A DNA stretch of 64,000 nucleotides from Methylibium sp035762065 (GTDB lineage Bacteria > Pseudomonadota > Gammaproteobacteria > Burkholderiales > Burkholderiaceae_C). Both the position numbers and the translations under genes were made by a program. The stretch spans positions 124,001 to 188,000 of the forward strand of contig NZ_DASTPW010000048.1 of assembly GCF_035762065.1 (NCBI RefSeq). Direction: 5' to 3'. This document shows positions 1 to 9,238 of this stretch, one piece after another. The stretch's first letter is position 1, and each line of letters begins with the position of its first letter. The notes beneath the pieces are model-generated. The model worked only from the letters and a program-made list of their open reading frames with translations. It was not told the DNA's origin and ran no database searches.

Positions 1-279
1 CAGCACGGCCAGCAGCAGCGCCGCCGCCAGCCCCGCGGCCGCGCCGACCCACGGCGCCCAGCCGGCGAGCTGCGGGAACCAGACCGGCACGAACGCCGAG
101 CCGACCACTCCGAAGAACGCGGCGACCAGCATCAGCCCTTCGATGCCGACATTGATCACGCCGGCCAGCTCGGAGACCAGCGCGCCGAGCGCGCCGAAGA
201 CGATCGGCGCGGCCGCGCGCATCCAGGCGGCGAACACCGCCGCGGCCACCAGCGCCAGCGCCGCCGGCTCGGCGCTCAT
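1..279 (-). CDS. ABC transporter inner-membrane permease, BMP/nucleoside type (3' part lies outside the window)
   Basis: This is the start of a permease reading leftward and leaving the window. The first 93 codons encode MSAEPAALALVAAAVF, then a hydrophobic segment and the sequence SELAGVINVGIEGLML, a signature of permeases that work with BMP-family binding proteins (NupQ/YufQ type). The start ATG (277-279) overlaps the stop of the previous permease in an ATGA junction, so the two are probably translationally coupled. It is the last visible gene of the operon that begins with the TonB receptor. It should form the heterodimeric membrane channel with the adjacent permease and move the ligand, probably a nucleoside, into the cytoplasm. 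The substrate is inferred from neighbours; the family assignment is firm. Confidence 0.85.
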   Translation of the reverse strand, partial: MSAEPAALALVAAAVFAAWMRAAAPIVFGALGALVSELAGVINVGIEGLMLVAAFFGVVGSAFVPVWFPQLAGWAPWVGAAAGLAAALLLAVL

Positions 280-1355
280 GCGGCGGCCCCCCGCGTGCGC
301 CGCTGCCAGGCGCGCGCCAGCGCGGCGGGCACGAAGCGCTCGCAGACGACGCACATCACGATCAGCGCCTGGATGACCAGCACCACCTCGCGCGACACGT
401 CGCTTGATCGCTCCATCGCCGCACCGCCGGCCTTCAGGTAGGCGTAGAACAGGGCCGCCGGCAGCACCGCCTTCGGCTCGTTGCGCGCGAGCAGCGCGAC
501 GACCAGGCCCTCGAAGCCGATGCCCGGACTCAGCTCGACCGGCAGGCGCAGGAACACGGCGTTCGACAGGTGCAGCCCGGCCAGCCCCGCGAAAGCGCCG
601 CCGAGCGCCATCGACAGCACGACGGTGCGCGCGACCGGCATGCCGCAGCGCGCGGCGAAGTCCGGCGCATCGCCGACCGCGCGGATCTCGTAGCCCAGCG
701 TCGTGCGGTGCAGGACGAACCAGGCCGCCAGCACCGCCAGCGGCGCGAGCAGCACGAAGGCGGTGAGCCGCGTGCGCGGCCACCACGGCGCGAGCATCGC
801 CGCCTCGGGCAACGCGGGCGCCGCCAGGAAGCCGGCCGCCGGGTCGTTGAAGGCGTGGGTGATCACGAGCCGGTAGAGCTGGATGCCGACGATGTTGAGC
901 ATCAGCGTCGTGACGATCTCGTTGGCCTGCCAGCGCGCCTTCATCACGCCGGGGATCGCGCCCCAGGCGAAGCCGGCCGCGACCGCCGCGAGCGCCGCCG
1001 CGGGCAGCGCGAGCGCGCCGAAGGCCGCGAGCTGCACGCTGACCCAGGCGGCCGCGAGCGCGGCCACGAACAGCTGGCCGTCGGCGCCCATCGAGAACTG
1101 CCGCGCGCGCAGCCCGAACAGCACGGCGAGGCCCAGCAGCGCGAGCGTGATCGTGTCTTCCAGGACCGCACTGAAGCGCGTCAGGCGCCGCAGCGTCCAG
1201 CCGCCGTCGGCGCTCCAGGCGAGGTCGGGCAGCGCACCGGCGAGCAGCACGCGGTAGGCGCGCACCGGCTCGTCGCTGACGCAGCAGGTCAGCAGGAAGC
1301 CGGCGGCCAGCGCGACGGCGACCGCGACGAAGGAGCGGCGCAGAGAAGCGTCCAT
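276..1355 (-). CDS. ABC transporter permease, BMP/nucleoside type
   Basis: This is a 359-residue polytopic membrane protein. It starts MDASLRRSFVAVAVALAAGF, has about eight or more hydrophobic segments, and carries the family segment ANEIVTTLMLNIVGIQLYRL near residue 155 and GYEIRAVGDAPDFAARCGM near residue 240, typical of the branched-chain/simple-sugar/nucleoside permease superfamily (NupP/YufP-like). The ATG shares one base with the stop of the ATPase gene upstream, and its own TGA overlaps the next permease start. It is expected to pair with the partial permease at the window edge as the transmembrane unit of the importer. Nucleoside specificity is an inference from the BMP binding protein and 5'-nucleotidase in the same operon. 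Confidence 0.88.
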   Translation of the reverse strand: MDASLRRSFVAVAVALAAGFLLTCCVSDEPVRAYRVLLAGALPDLAWSADGGWTLRRLTRFSAVLEDTITLALLGLAVLFGLRARQFSMGADGQLFVAALAAAWVSVQLAAFGALALPAAALAAVAAGFAWGAIPGVMKARWQANEIVTTLMLNIVGIQLYRLVITHAFNDPAAGFLAAPALPEAAMLAPWWPRTRLTAFVLLAPLAVLAAWFVLHRTTLGYEIRAVGDAPDFAARCGMPVARTVVLSMALGGAFAGLAGLHLSNAVFLRLPVELSPGIGFEGLVVALLARNEPKAVLPAALFYAYLKAGGAAMERSSDVSREVVLVIQALIVMCVVCERFVPAALARAWQRRTRGAAA

Positions 1356-2917
1356 CAGGCGGGCTCCGCCAGCACGGAATCGGCGCGCATGCCGGTCATG
1401 CAACGGCCGATCGCCTGGGCGTCGGCCGTGCCGGCGTCGAAGCAGGCGACCAGCCGGCCTTCGAACAGCACCGCGATGCGGTCGGCCAGCTCGAACAGCT
1501 CGTCCAGGTCGGCCGAGATCAGCAGCAGCGCGGCGCCGCCATCGCGCAGCTCGGCGAGCGCGCGGCGCAGCGTCTGCGCCGCGCCGAGATCGACGCCGCG
1601 CGTCGGCTGGCTCGCGATCAGCAGCCGCGGCCGCGCGGCCAGCTCGCGGCCGACCAGCAGCTTCTGCATGTTGCCGCCCGACAGCGCGGTCACCGCGACC
1701 GACTCGTCGCGCGCACGGATGCCGAAGGCATCGATCAGCCCGCGCGCGCGCCGGCGCAGCGCGGCCGGATCGAGCACGCCGCGGCGCGACAGGGGCGCGG
1801 CGAAGTAGTCGAGCGCCGCCGCGTTGTCGGCCACGCTGAGCTGCGGCGCGAGGCCGCCGTGCAGCCGGTCTTCGGCGATGCAGCCGACGCCCAGCGCACG
1901 CGCATGCCGCACGCCGCGGCCGACGAAGCCGCGGCCGTCGATCTCGGCGCTGCCGGCGGTGGGCGCGACGGCGCCGCACAACAGCTCGGCCAGCTTGTCC
2001 TGCCCGTTGCCTTCGACGCCGGCGATGCCGAGGATCTCGCCGGCTGCGATGTCGAACGACAGCGCATCGAGCGCCGGGCGGCCCTGCGCCCGTGCAAGCG
2101 ACAGGCCGCGCACGCGCACGAGGGGCGCCGCCGCCGCGCGAACCACCGGGGCTTCGGCGCGCGGCGTGGCGCGCGGCTCGAGCGGGCGGCCGACGATCAT
2201 CTCGGCGATGCGCGCCGCGGCGTGCTCGCGCACCCGCCCGGCGCCGGCGACGCGGCCGGTGCGCAGCACGGTGAAGTCGTCGCAGAACTCGCACAGCTCG
2301 GCCATCTTGTGCGTGATCAGCACCAGCGTCAGGCCGGCGCGCACCAGCGCCGCGAGCGCGCCGAACAGCCGCTGCGCCTCGGGCGGCGACAGCAGCGCGC
2401 TCGGCTCGTCGAGCAGCAGCAGCCGCGCGCCGCGCCGCAGGGTCTTGAGGATCTCGACGCGCTGGCGCTCGCCGATCGACAGCCCGGCGACGCCGGCCGC
2501 CGGATCCACCGCGAGGCTCCAGCGCTCGGCCAGCGCCCTTACCTCGCGCTCGGCCCGGGCACGGTCGAAACGCAGGCCGCGCAGCGGCTCGTCGCCGAGC
2601 ACGACGTTCTCGGCGACCGTCATCGAGCCGACGAGCTGCAGGTGCTGCGGCACCAGCCCGATGCCGGCGGCGATCGCGTCGGCCGGCCCGCGCAGGCGCA
2701 GCGGCGTGCCGTCGAGTTCGATCGCGCCGGCATCGGGCCGCTCGAGCCCGTAGAGCATCTTCATCAGCGTGGACTTGCCCGCGCCGTTCTCGCCGAGAAC
2801 GCCGTGGACGCGGCCGGCCGCCACCTCGAGCGAGACGGCGTCGTTGGCGAGCACGCCGTTCGGATAGCGCTTGCTCAGCGCCGCGACCCGCAGCTTCGGC
2901 GTCGCCGGCGCGCTCAT
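1355..2917 (-). CDS. Double-domain ABC transporter ATP-binding protein, BMP/nucleoside type
   Basis: This 520-residue protein has two tandem nucleotide-binding domains, as in NupO/YufO and sugar-type importers. The N-terminal domain has an intact Walker A (GENGAGKS, about residue 39), signature GLSIGERQR and Walker B LLLLDEPS. The C-terminal domain has an altered Walker A (GVEGNGQDK), signature LSGGNMQK and a Walker B lacking the usual DEP (LLIASQPTRG). The second ATP site is therefore probably degenerate, a known tendency in this family, though loss of the catalytic Glu context is marked here. The start MSAPATPKLRV overlaps the binding-protein stop by 4 bases. It should energise uptake through the two downstream permeases. 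Confidence 0.92.
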   Translation of the reverse strand: MSAPATPKLRVAALSKRYPNGVLANDAVSLEVAAGRVHGVLGENGAGKSTLMKMLYGLERPDAGAIELDGTPLRLRGPADAIAAGIGLVPQHLQLVGSMTVAENVVLGDEPLRGLRFDRARAEREVRALAERWSLAVDPAAGVAGLSIGERQRVEILKTLRRGARLLLLDEPSALLSPPEAQRLFGALAALVRAGLTLVLITHKMAELCEFCDDFTVLRTGRVAGAGRVREHAAARIAEMIVGRPLEPRATPRAEAPVVRAAAAPLVRVRGLSLARAQGRPALDALSFDIAAGEILGIAGVEGNGQDKLAELLCGAVAPTAGSAEIDGRGFVGRGVRHARALGVGCIAEDRLHGGLAPQLSVADNAAALDYFAAPLSRRGVLDPAALRRRARGLIDAFGIRARDESVAVTALSGGNMQKLLVGRELAARPRLLIASQPTRGVDLGAAQTLRRALAELRDGGAALLLISADLDELFELADRIAVLFEGRLVACFDAGTADAQAIGRCMTGMRADSVLAEPA

Positions 2918-3999
2918 TCGGCAGCCTCGCGGGCGAAGACGCTCGGCGGGCGCAGCGCGCCGGCGGCGATGCGGCGCTGCAGCGCGTCGAGCTCGGCCTT
3001 CAGCTCGGGGCGGCCCGCAGTCCAGCGCGGGGCGCCGGGCGCGAGCGACACCCCGCCCTCGGCGAGCCCGAGCGATTCGACGCCGCCATAGACCAGCCGG
3101 CCCTCGTGGTGCGCCTGCAGCGCGCGGCGGATCGCGACGTCGACGTTCTTCATCACCGAGGTGACGATCACGCGGGCGCGCGCCGGGTGCGTCGCGCCGA
3201 CGACGGCGTATTGGTCGGCATCGACGCCGATCACCGGCCGGCCGGCCTCGGACGCCGCCTCGATCACGCCCTGCCCCGAGCCGCCGGCCGCATGGAAGAC
3301 GAGCCCGGCGCCCTGGCCGTACATCGCCTTCGCGATCTCCTTCGCGGTCGCCGGATCGGTGAAGGAGTTGACGTACTGGCGCGCGATGCGTGCACCCGGC
3401 GCCGCGGCCTGCGCGCCCGCTGCGAAGCCGGCGTGGAAGTCGTCGATCACCGGGATCTGCATGCCGCCGACGAAGCCGAGCAGCGGCGCGGCGCCCGGCT
3501 GGCCTTCCTGCGCGACGCGCGCGGCCAGGTGCCCGGCCAGGTAGCTGCCCTCGCTCTGCCGGAAGCGGATCGAGTGCACGTTCTCGCAGCGGCATCGCGC
3601 GGGATCGACCGCCGCGTCGAAGACGATGAAGCGGGTGCGCGGGAACTGCGGCGCGAGCCGCTGCACGAGCGCGGTGACCGCGAAGCCGCCGGTGATCACG
3701 ACGTCGAAGTCCTGGCCCTCGACCAGATCGGCGAGGGCCGACTCCCAGCGCGTCGGGTCGTTGCCGGCTTCGACGACGCGGGTGCGCAAGCCGAGTTCGT
3801 CGCGCGCTGCGCGCAGGCCGCGCTCGGCCGAGTCGTAGAAGCTCTTGTCGCCCAGGGTGCCGTTGACGAACAGCACCGCGCTCGCGGGCCGGCCGGCGCC
3901 CGCACCGGCAGCCGGAGGCGCCGGCTTGATCGCGTAGAGCAGCGCCACCAGCGCGACCATGGCCGCGGCCCGCAGCGCGAAGGTCTTCAGCCCCGTCAC
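2914..3999 (-). CDS. BMP-family (basic membrane protein) ABC transporter substrate-binding protein
   Basis: This 361-residue exported protein has a hydrophobic N-terminal segment (about residues 8-25) and no lipobox cysteine, so it is either soluble in the periplasm or anchored by an uncleaved segment. The mature part starts with a typical BMP motif, NGTLGDKSFYDSAERGL, and contains DFDVVITGGFAVTALVQ and GLVFHAAGGSGQGVIEAA, the periplasmic-binding-protein fold of Med, PnrA and BmpA. Characterised members of the family bind purine nucleosides. The start is GTG at 3997-3999, overlapping the 5'-nucleotidase stop in a GTGA junction. Next to a 5'-nucleotidase, it plausibly captures nucleosides released in the periplasm. 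Confidence 0.9.
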   Translation of the reverse strand: MTGLKTFALRAAAMVALVALLYAIKPAPPAAGAGAGRPASAVLFVNGTLGDKSFYDSAERGLRAARDELGLRTRVVEAGNDPTRWESALADLVEGQDFDVVITGGFAVTALVQRLAPQFPRTRFIVFDAAVDPARCRCENVHSIRFRQSEGSYLAGHLAARVAQEGQPGAAPLLGFVGGMQIPVIDDFHAGFAAGAQAAAPGARIARQYVNSFTDPATAKEIAKAMYGQGAGLVFHAAGGSGQGVIEAASEAGRPVIGVDADQYAVVGATHPARARVIVTSVMKNVDVAIRRALQAHHEGRLVYGGVESLGLAEGGVSLAPGAPRWTAGRPELKAELDALQRRIAAGALRPPSVFAREAAE

Positions 4000-5558
4000 G
4001 GCTGGAACTCCTCGGGCGCGACACGCCCGCGCGCGGCGATGAAGTCGCCGAGCAAGGCGCTGTCGATCAGGCCGGTGTCGCGGTAGCCGGCATGCGAGCG
4101 CAGGTCGGGGTAGCCATCGCCGCCGGCGGCGATGAAGCTCGGCAGCGCGAGCCGGTAGCTGCGCTGCGGATCGAGCGGCCGCCCACCGACGCGCGCGCCG
4201 GCCGTCGTGGCGCCGTCGAGCACCAGGCCGCTGTACTGCGCGAACGCGCCGGAGCCGGGCGTCATCCGCAAGACCGCGTCGAGGTAGCTGCGCAATTCGC
4301 TCCCGGGCATCGTGACGACCACCAGCCGGTTGCCGAAGGGCAGCACCGTCAGCAGCCCGCGCCGGGTCACCGGGCCCTCGGGAAGCGTGGCGCGCAGGCC
4401 GCCGCTGCTGAGCACGGCGAGGTCGGCGTCGGCGGCCTGCCGCATGGCTTCGGCGACCAGCACGCCGAGCGGGTTGCGGCGCCCGCGGACCTGCTCGCGC
4501 TCGCCGTCGAAGCGGCCGGCGGCGTGGCCGAAGCTCGCGTCGAGCGCGGCCGCCGCCCGGCGCACGAAGGGATCGAGCAGCGCCAGCGTCGCGGGGTCCT
4601 CCGCGACGGGCGTGCCGGTGCCCAGGTTCACCGGGATCAACCGGTAGCGCCGCAGCACGAGTCGGCCGTCATGCCATTCGAGATCGATGCGGCCGACGAA
4701 GCGGCCGCGGTCGCCGGCCTGCACGATCCAGGCGCCGCCCTGCCGGTCGGGGGCGCAGGGCGCCTGCGGCTCGTAGGTCTCGCGCCGGCGGTTTTCCTCG
4801 AGCATGCACACGAGGCTGTGCGTGTGCCCGCCGACCACCAGATCGATCCCCGGCACCGCGCGCGCCAGCTCGACGTCGCCCGGCGCGGCGCTGCCGTGGC
4901 GGCCGTCGACGTGGTGGCCGAGATGGGTCAGCGCGATGACGACGTCGGCGTCGCGCCGCAGCGCCGGCACGCGCCGGGCGGCTTCGGCGATCGCCGGCTC
5001 GAAGCTGACGCCCGGGTAGCGGGTGTCGATGCGCATGCGCGCGGTGTCCTCGGTGGTGAGGCCGAGCACCGCGACGCGCAGCCCGCCCAGCTCGAAGATG
5101 CGGTGCGGCTCGAACATCGGCCGGCCGTCCTGCCGCGCGTTGGCCGACAGCCACGGGAAGTTCGACCACTCGGTGCGCTGGCGCCGCTGCACCTCGGCGC
5201 CGCGATCGAATTCGTGGTTGCCGACCGCCATCGCGTCGTAGCGCAGCGCGGACATGCCGCGGAAATCGGGCTCGGCGTCCTGCAGGTCGGACTCGGGCAC
5301 GCCGGTGTTGACGTCGCCGGCGTCGAGCAGCAGCACGTGGCCGCCTTCGGCGCGCAGCTCGGCGCGCACCGCATCGACGATCGTGCGCCGCGCCGCGAGC
5401 CCGGCCTCGCCGTCGGCGCCGCGCCAGAAGCGGCCGTGGTGATCGTTGGTGTGCAGCACCGTCAGGCGCACCGGCGCCGAAGGCGGCGCGGCCGCGCACC
5501 CGGCGAGCGCCAGCGCGGCCGCGAGGATCGAGGCGAGCGCGCCGCGACGCCGCATCAC
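3996..5558 (-). CDS. UshA-like 5'-nucleotidase/metallophosphoesterase lipoprotein
   Basis: This 520-residue protein has a lipoprotein signal (ALALAGCAAA, Cys about residue 21). The N-terminal metallophosphatase domain keeps all metal motifs: LHTNDHHGRF, LLLDAGDVNTG, GNHEFDRG and GGHTHS. The C-terminal 5'-nucleotidase domain has VLSSGGLRATLPEG and the substrate-loop sequence AAGGDGYPDL. Its role is probably to remove phosphate from nucleotides (or related sugar nucleotides or cyclic nucleotides) in the periplasm, so that the BMP transporter encoded next can take up the nucleoside. The start is GTG-ATG, overlapping the upstream phytase-like stop by 4 bases. Exact substrate preference cannot be read from the sequence. 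Confidence 0.9.
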   Translation of the reverse strand: MMRRRGALASILAAALALAGCAAAPPSAPVRLTVLHTNDHHGRFWRGADGEAGLAARRTIVDAVRAELRAEGGHVLLLDAGDVNTGVPESDLQDAEPDFRGMSALRYDAMAVGNHEFDRGAEVQRRQRTEWSNFPWLSANARQDGRPMFEPHRIFELGGLRVAVLGLTTEDTARMRIDTRYPGVSFEPAIAEAARRVPALRRDADVVIALTHLGHHVDGRHGSAAPGDVELARAVPGIDLVVGGHTHSLVCMLEENRRRETYEPQAPCAPDRQGGAWIVQAGDRGRFVGRIDLEWHDGRLVLRRYRLIPVNLGTGTPVAEDPATLALLDPFVRRAAAALDASFGHAAGRFDGEREQVRGRRNPLGVLVAEAMRQAADADLAVLSSGGLRATLPEGPVTRRGLLTVLPFGNRLVVVTMPGSELRSYLDAVLRMTPGSGAFAQYSGLVLDGATTAGARVGGRPLDPQRSYRLALPSFIAAGGDGYPDLRSHAGYRDTGLIDSALLGDFIAARGRVAPEEFQP

Positions 5559-6742
5559 CGCGCGCCCACCGCGAAGAAGAGGAACTGCGTCACCTGGTTG
5601 GCCGCAAAGTTGTCGTCGGAGACCAGCACCAGCGTCGCACGGCCGTCGCGCAACCGCGGGCCCCAGGCGGCGCCTTCAATGTTGTCGAGCTGCGGCAGGC
5701 CGAGCGTCGCCAGGTCGAGCAGCAGGCGCTTGGACATCGGCCGGCCGCCGGTGTCGTTCCAGGCGGATTGGCCGGCGATGTCGTCGGCGGCGTCAATGCC
5801 GGCCTGGTAGAGGCGAACCTCGAAGGCGAAGCGGTCGGGCTCGACCTCGTGCCCCGCGCGCTCGACCACCAGCAGCGAGCCGTCGCCGAACGCGAGGATC
5901 TCGCTCACGCCGTTGTCCGAACGATGGCGGCCGGCGCGGCCCGGCTGGCGCACCGGGTCGAGCCGGTAGGCCCACTGCGAAGCCTTCGACACCGACGCGC
6001 CGGCCAGCGGCAGCCGCGTGAAGCGCACCGTCGCGCCGTGGTCGACGTCGGGCAGCGGGCCGTCCTCGGTCAGCGGCGACTCCATCGCGAGCCACAGCTC
6101 GCGGCCGTCGGTCGACAGCGCCAGCCCTTCGAGGCTGCGGTTGGCTCGCGCGCCGCAGCACGGATCCGCCGAAGGGCGCAGGTTGCCCGGCAAGGCGAGC
6201 ACGCCGGCCGGCACGCCGCGCGGCGTGACGAGCCGCACCGACGGCGGCTGCAGCGTCGGCCCGTCGCCTTCGCTGGCCCAGGCGAGCAGACCGGCGCAAG
6301 GCAGCAGCCGCAGCGCCTCCGGGTCGGGCCGCTCGCCGTCGGCCAGCGGCAAGGCGACCGGCGCCAGCACCTCGATCGCGCCGAAGCGGCGGCCGTCGAA
6401 GGCGATGCGCGCCGGGTAGAAGCGCGGCGGCGCGCGCTCGCCGCGCTCGTCGCTGAGCAGGTACCACGAGCCGCTGCGTGCATCGAAATCGATGCCCGAC
6501 AGGCCGCCGAGGTGCTGCGTCGTCGTGCCGGGCCGACGCTCGAGCCGCGCGGTGCCGAGCAGCTCGAAGGCGCCGGCGCGCGCCGGCGCCAGCGAAGCCG
6601 CCGCCGGGCAGTCCGCCGGCCGCGCCGCCGCGGCGAACGGCGTCAGCGCGAACGCCAGCGCCACGACGACCACCGCCAAGAGCGCCGCGAGATCGACCAG
6701 CCGGCCGGGCGGGCGCGGGCCGCCGCGGGAGGGTCGACTCAC
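5555..6742 (-). CDS. Phytase-like/esterase-like beta-propeller protein, exported
   Basis: This protein of about 395 residues has a single N-terminal hydrophobic segment (VDLAALLAVVVVALAFAL) that serves as signal or anchor. The rest resembles the phytase-like domain family (PF13449): LGGLSGIDFDARSGSWYLLSD near the N-terminus, a middle block SLEGLALSTDGRELWLAMES, and LDNIEGAAWGP toward the C-terminus. Members are annotated as esterase-like, and true phytase activity is unproven for most. The GTG at 6740-6742 was chosen because it follows the TonB gene without overlap and has a GGGACG stretch upstream; a GTG at 6781 is an alternative. Within the operon it may be an accessory phosphomonoesterase or ligand-processing protein. 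Confidence 0.8.
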   Translation of the reverse strand: MSRPSRGGPRPPGRLVDLAALLAVVVVALAFALTPFAAAARPADCPAAASLAPARAGAFELLGTARLERRPGTTTQHLGGLSGIDFDARSGSWYLLSDERGERAPPRFYPARIAFDGRRFGAIEVLAPVALPLADGERPDPEALRLLPCAGLLAWASEGDGPTLQPPSVRLVTPRGVPAGVLALPGNLRPSADPCCGARANRSLEGLALSTDGRELWLAMESPLTEDGPLPDVDHGATVRFTRLPLAGASVSKASQWAYRLDPVRQPGRAGRHRSDNGVSEILAFGDGSLLVVERAGHEVEPDRFAFEVRLYQAGIDAADDIAGQSAWNDTGGRPMSKRLLLDLATLGLPQLDNIEGAAWGPRLRDGRATLVLVSDDNFAANQVTQFLFFAVGAR

Positions 6743-6767
6743 GGCGTGGCGTCCCGCACGGCGGCGT

Positions 6768-9068
6768 TCAGTACTCGGCACGCACCCAGAGGATCGCCGC
6801 GCGCGGCGAGCCGATGAAGTAGCGGCCCGCGACCGACGATGTCGTCAGCAGCTCCGGCGCGATGCCGCCGATGTAGCGCTTGTCGGTCAGGTTCTCGATG
6901 TTGAAGCCGACGCGCAGCTTCTCGAAGTCGAGCGAGCCGCTCAAGCCCAGCAGCGTGTAGCTGGGCAGGCGCTCGTCCACGCCGCTGCCGGCGATGCGCG
7001 CGTTCGCGTAGTAGCCGGGCCGGCTGCCGGTGTGGCGCACGTTCAGCGCCAGCTTCACGACCTCGTTCGGTTGCCACACCACCTCGGAGAACAGGTTGCG
7101 CTTGGCGATGCCGATGAGGTCGGCACCGTCGCGGATGAAGCCCCGCGGCGGGTTGCCCGCGGCATCGACGTCGCTCAGCTCGTAGCGGCCCTTCTGCATC
7201 GTGTAGGCCGCGTAGAGGCGCAGCTCGTCGAAGCGCAGGTTGTAGGTGAATTCGACGCCGCGGATGCGCCGGCCCTGGTCGACGTTCTCGGATTGCAGCG
7301 TGCCGGCGATGTCGGCGGCGACGACCTCCTTCGACTTGATCGAGAAGGCCTGCACGCCCAGCGCGTAGTTGTCGCCGCGATGGCGCAGGCCGAGGTCGAA
7401 GGCGTCGGCGGTGTCCATGTCGCGGACGGTCTGCGCCGCCGCCAGCGTGGCCGCGGCGTTGCCCTCGAGCGTGGCGTCGGTCACCGCGGCCGCGTTGCGC
7501 GCCGCCCCGGCGAAGACCTCGGTGTTCGGCTGCACGGCATAGACGACGCCGAGCTTGGGCAGCACGCCCGAATCGACCCGCGCCTGGTTCACGAAGCCGA
7601 AGCGCGAGGTGCGCGAGTCCTGGATCGGCGCGCTGTAGTCGACCCGGTTGTCCATGTAGCTCAGGCCGTAGTCGAACTTCAGCCGACCCTCGAGGAAGCT
7701 GCTGCGGTTGGCCGCGTAGACCATCGCCATGCGGTTGAGCCAGCGCTTGTCTTCGCTGATGAAGTCGGGCTGCGAGGCGTAGGCCGGCCCGACCGCTTCG
7801 TCGAGCACCGGGTACCAGCGGCGGGTCTGGCCGCGCTTGTAGTTCTCCAGCCAGCCGCCGATGCGCCAGTCGATCAGCTCGCTTTGCTTGCCGTTCAGCT
7901 CGGTCAGCACGCCGCGGCGCTCGAGTTCGTAGTCGTTCGAGCGGAAGTAGATGCTGCTGGCGCTGCCGTCCATGCCGGGGAAGCCGCCGTTGCCGAGGCC
8001 GGTCTCCTTGCCGGTGCCGTCTTGCGTGTGGTAGTAGACCTTCGCGTCGAGGTTGAGACCGGCGCCCAGCGGGATATTGCCCTCCAGATGCGTCAGCCAG
8101 TCGCCGCGCGGGTTGCCCTTGAGGCCGCGGAAGTTGCGGTCGCGCGAAGGCACGCCGGTCCAGCTGTCGGTGTAGCCGTCGGCACGCGGGTTGGCTCGGA
8201 ACTGCGCGAGCGTGACGATGTTGGTACCGCTGGTCTCCCGGCGGTCGTTCCAGCCGCTGCGGAACTTGACCACCGAGCCGCCGCCCAGCCGAGCCACCGC
8301 CTTGAAGTCCACGTGGTCGCGTTCGTTCACGCCGTAGGGGTCGTCCACGTAGGAGACGACCGAGCGCTGACGCGAGACGCTCAGGTAGCTGCTCACGCCC
8401 TTGAGCAGCTCGCCGCTGTCGATGCGCGCGTAGAAGCGCTGGTAGTTGTCGCTGCCCATCGCCGCTTCACCGCTGAGGCGGAAGCGCTTCTCGGGGTCTT
8501 GCGTCAGGTAGTTGATGTGGCCCACCAGTGCCTGGTGCGACGGCGCGCCGACGATGCCGGCCGACTGCGACACGTCCACGCCGGCCAGGTTCGATGCATC
8601 GAAATAGCGCGTCGGCACCGAGCCGCCGCCCAGTGTGGTGCGGCCGTTGGGGATGCCATCGACCGAAAAGCCGACGCTGTCTTTGCCGAAGCCGCGCATG
8701 TTGATCGTGCTTTCGAAGCCGTCGCCGCCGAAGGCGTTCGACGATCCCTGCTGGATCCCCGAGACCCGCTCGAGCACCTTGTCGGCGCTGACGCCGGGCG
8801 GATACGCGTCGAGGTCCGCGCCGGTGATCTTCACGTTGGCCCGCGTCTGCCGCAGACCGACGGTGGCGCCGAGCACCTGGACGCGGTCCAGCTTTTCCGC
8901 GGCAGGCGGCTCGGCAGGCGCCGGCGCCGGCTGATCCGGCGTCGGTGCCGAGGCCGCCGGCGCAGGCGCCGTGGCAGCGTCCGTCTGCGCCAAGGCAGGT
9001 TTCGCAGCGGCACCGAGGGCCATCAACATCATGGTGGCGAGGCGCAAGTCATCGAAGATCTTGAACAT
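6768..9068 (-). CDS. TonB-dependent outer-membrane receptor
   Basis: This 766-residue receptor has a signal peptide (MFKIFDDLRLATMMLMALGA ... AKPALAQ), an Ala/Pro-rich linker and a TonB-box-like DRVQVLG near residue 70. The plug domain follows (about 75-210; ADKVLERVSGIQQG, INMRGFG, VSVDGIPNG-type sequence). The beta-barrel ends in a terminal aromatic residue (WVRAEY). The start is set by AGGGAAG eight bases upstream of ATG 9068; a longer reading to 9209 would run through the promoter and operator. It is the first gene of the operon and lies just downstream of a perfect LacI-type operator. It presumably brings the operon's ligand across the outer membrane using TonB energy. The ligand is unproven; phosphorylated nucleosides would fit the downstream enzymes. 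Confidence 0.93.
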   Translation of the reverse strand: MFKIFDDLRLATMMLMALGAAAKPALAQTDAATAPAPAASAPTPDQPAPAPAEPPAAEKLDRVQVLGATVGLRQTRANVKITGADLDAYPPGVSADKVLERVSGIQQGSSNAFGGDGFESTINMRGFGKDSVGFSVDGIPNGRTTLGGGSVPTRYFDASNLAGVDVSQSAGIVGAPSHQALVGHINYLTQDPEKRFRLSGEAAMGSDNYQRFYARIDSGELLKGVSSYLSVSRQRSVVSYVDDPYGVNERDHVDFKAVARLGGGSVVKFRSGWNDRRETSGTNIVTLAQFRANPRADGYTDSWTGVPSRDRNFRGLKGNPRGDWLTHLEGNIPLGAGLNLDAKVYYHTQDGTGKETGLGNGGFPGMDGSASSIYFRSNDYELERRGVLTELNGKQSELIDWRIGGWLENYKRGQTRRWYPVLDEAVGPAYASQPDFISEDKRWLNRMAMVYAANRSSFLEGRLKFDYGLSYMDNRVDYSAPIQDSRTSRFGFVNQARVDSGVLPKLGVVYAVQPNTEVFAGAARNAAAVTDATLEGNAAATLAAAQTVRDMDTADAFDLGLRHRGDNYALGVQAFSIKSKEVVAADIAGTLQSENVDQGRRIRGVEFTYNLRFDELRLYAAYTMQKGRYELSDVDAAGNPPRGFIRDGADLIGIAKRNLFSEVVWQPNEVVKLALNVRHTGSRPGYYANARIAGSGVDERLPSYTLLGLSGSLDFEKLRVGFNIENLTDKRYIGGIAPELLTTSSVAGRYFIGSPRAAILWVRAEY

Positions 9069-9094
9069 GGCGAGCTTCCCTGAGCAGTGGTGAA

Positions 9095-9106
9095 TGAAAC
9101 GTTTCA
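9095..9106. promoter_or_regulatory. Putative LacI-family operator, TGAAACGTTTCA
   Basis: A perfect 12-base palindrome with the central CG typical of LacI/GalR-family operators lies 26 bases upstream of the TonB receptor start, between it and the divergent LacI-type regulator gene. Half-sites TGAAAC recur at 9226-9231 and 9256-9261 around the regulator start, suggesting possible autoregulation. The position overlaps where the TonB promoter should lie, consistent with repression. No binding data exist; the call rests on symmetry and location. Confidence 0.72.
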
Positions 9107-9238
9107 CCTCTTTGCAATTCTGGGGCCAGCACCGGAAAGCCTCCAATGCGGGTTTCCACGAACAGCTTCCCGGCTCAGCTAGCAACCTGGGCGCCTTGAG
9201 GCTTTGCAACCGACGAGCGGCAAGGTGAAACTACGAAC

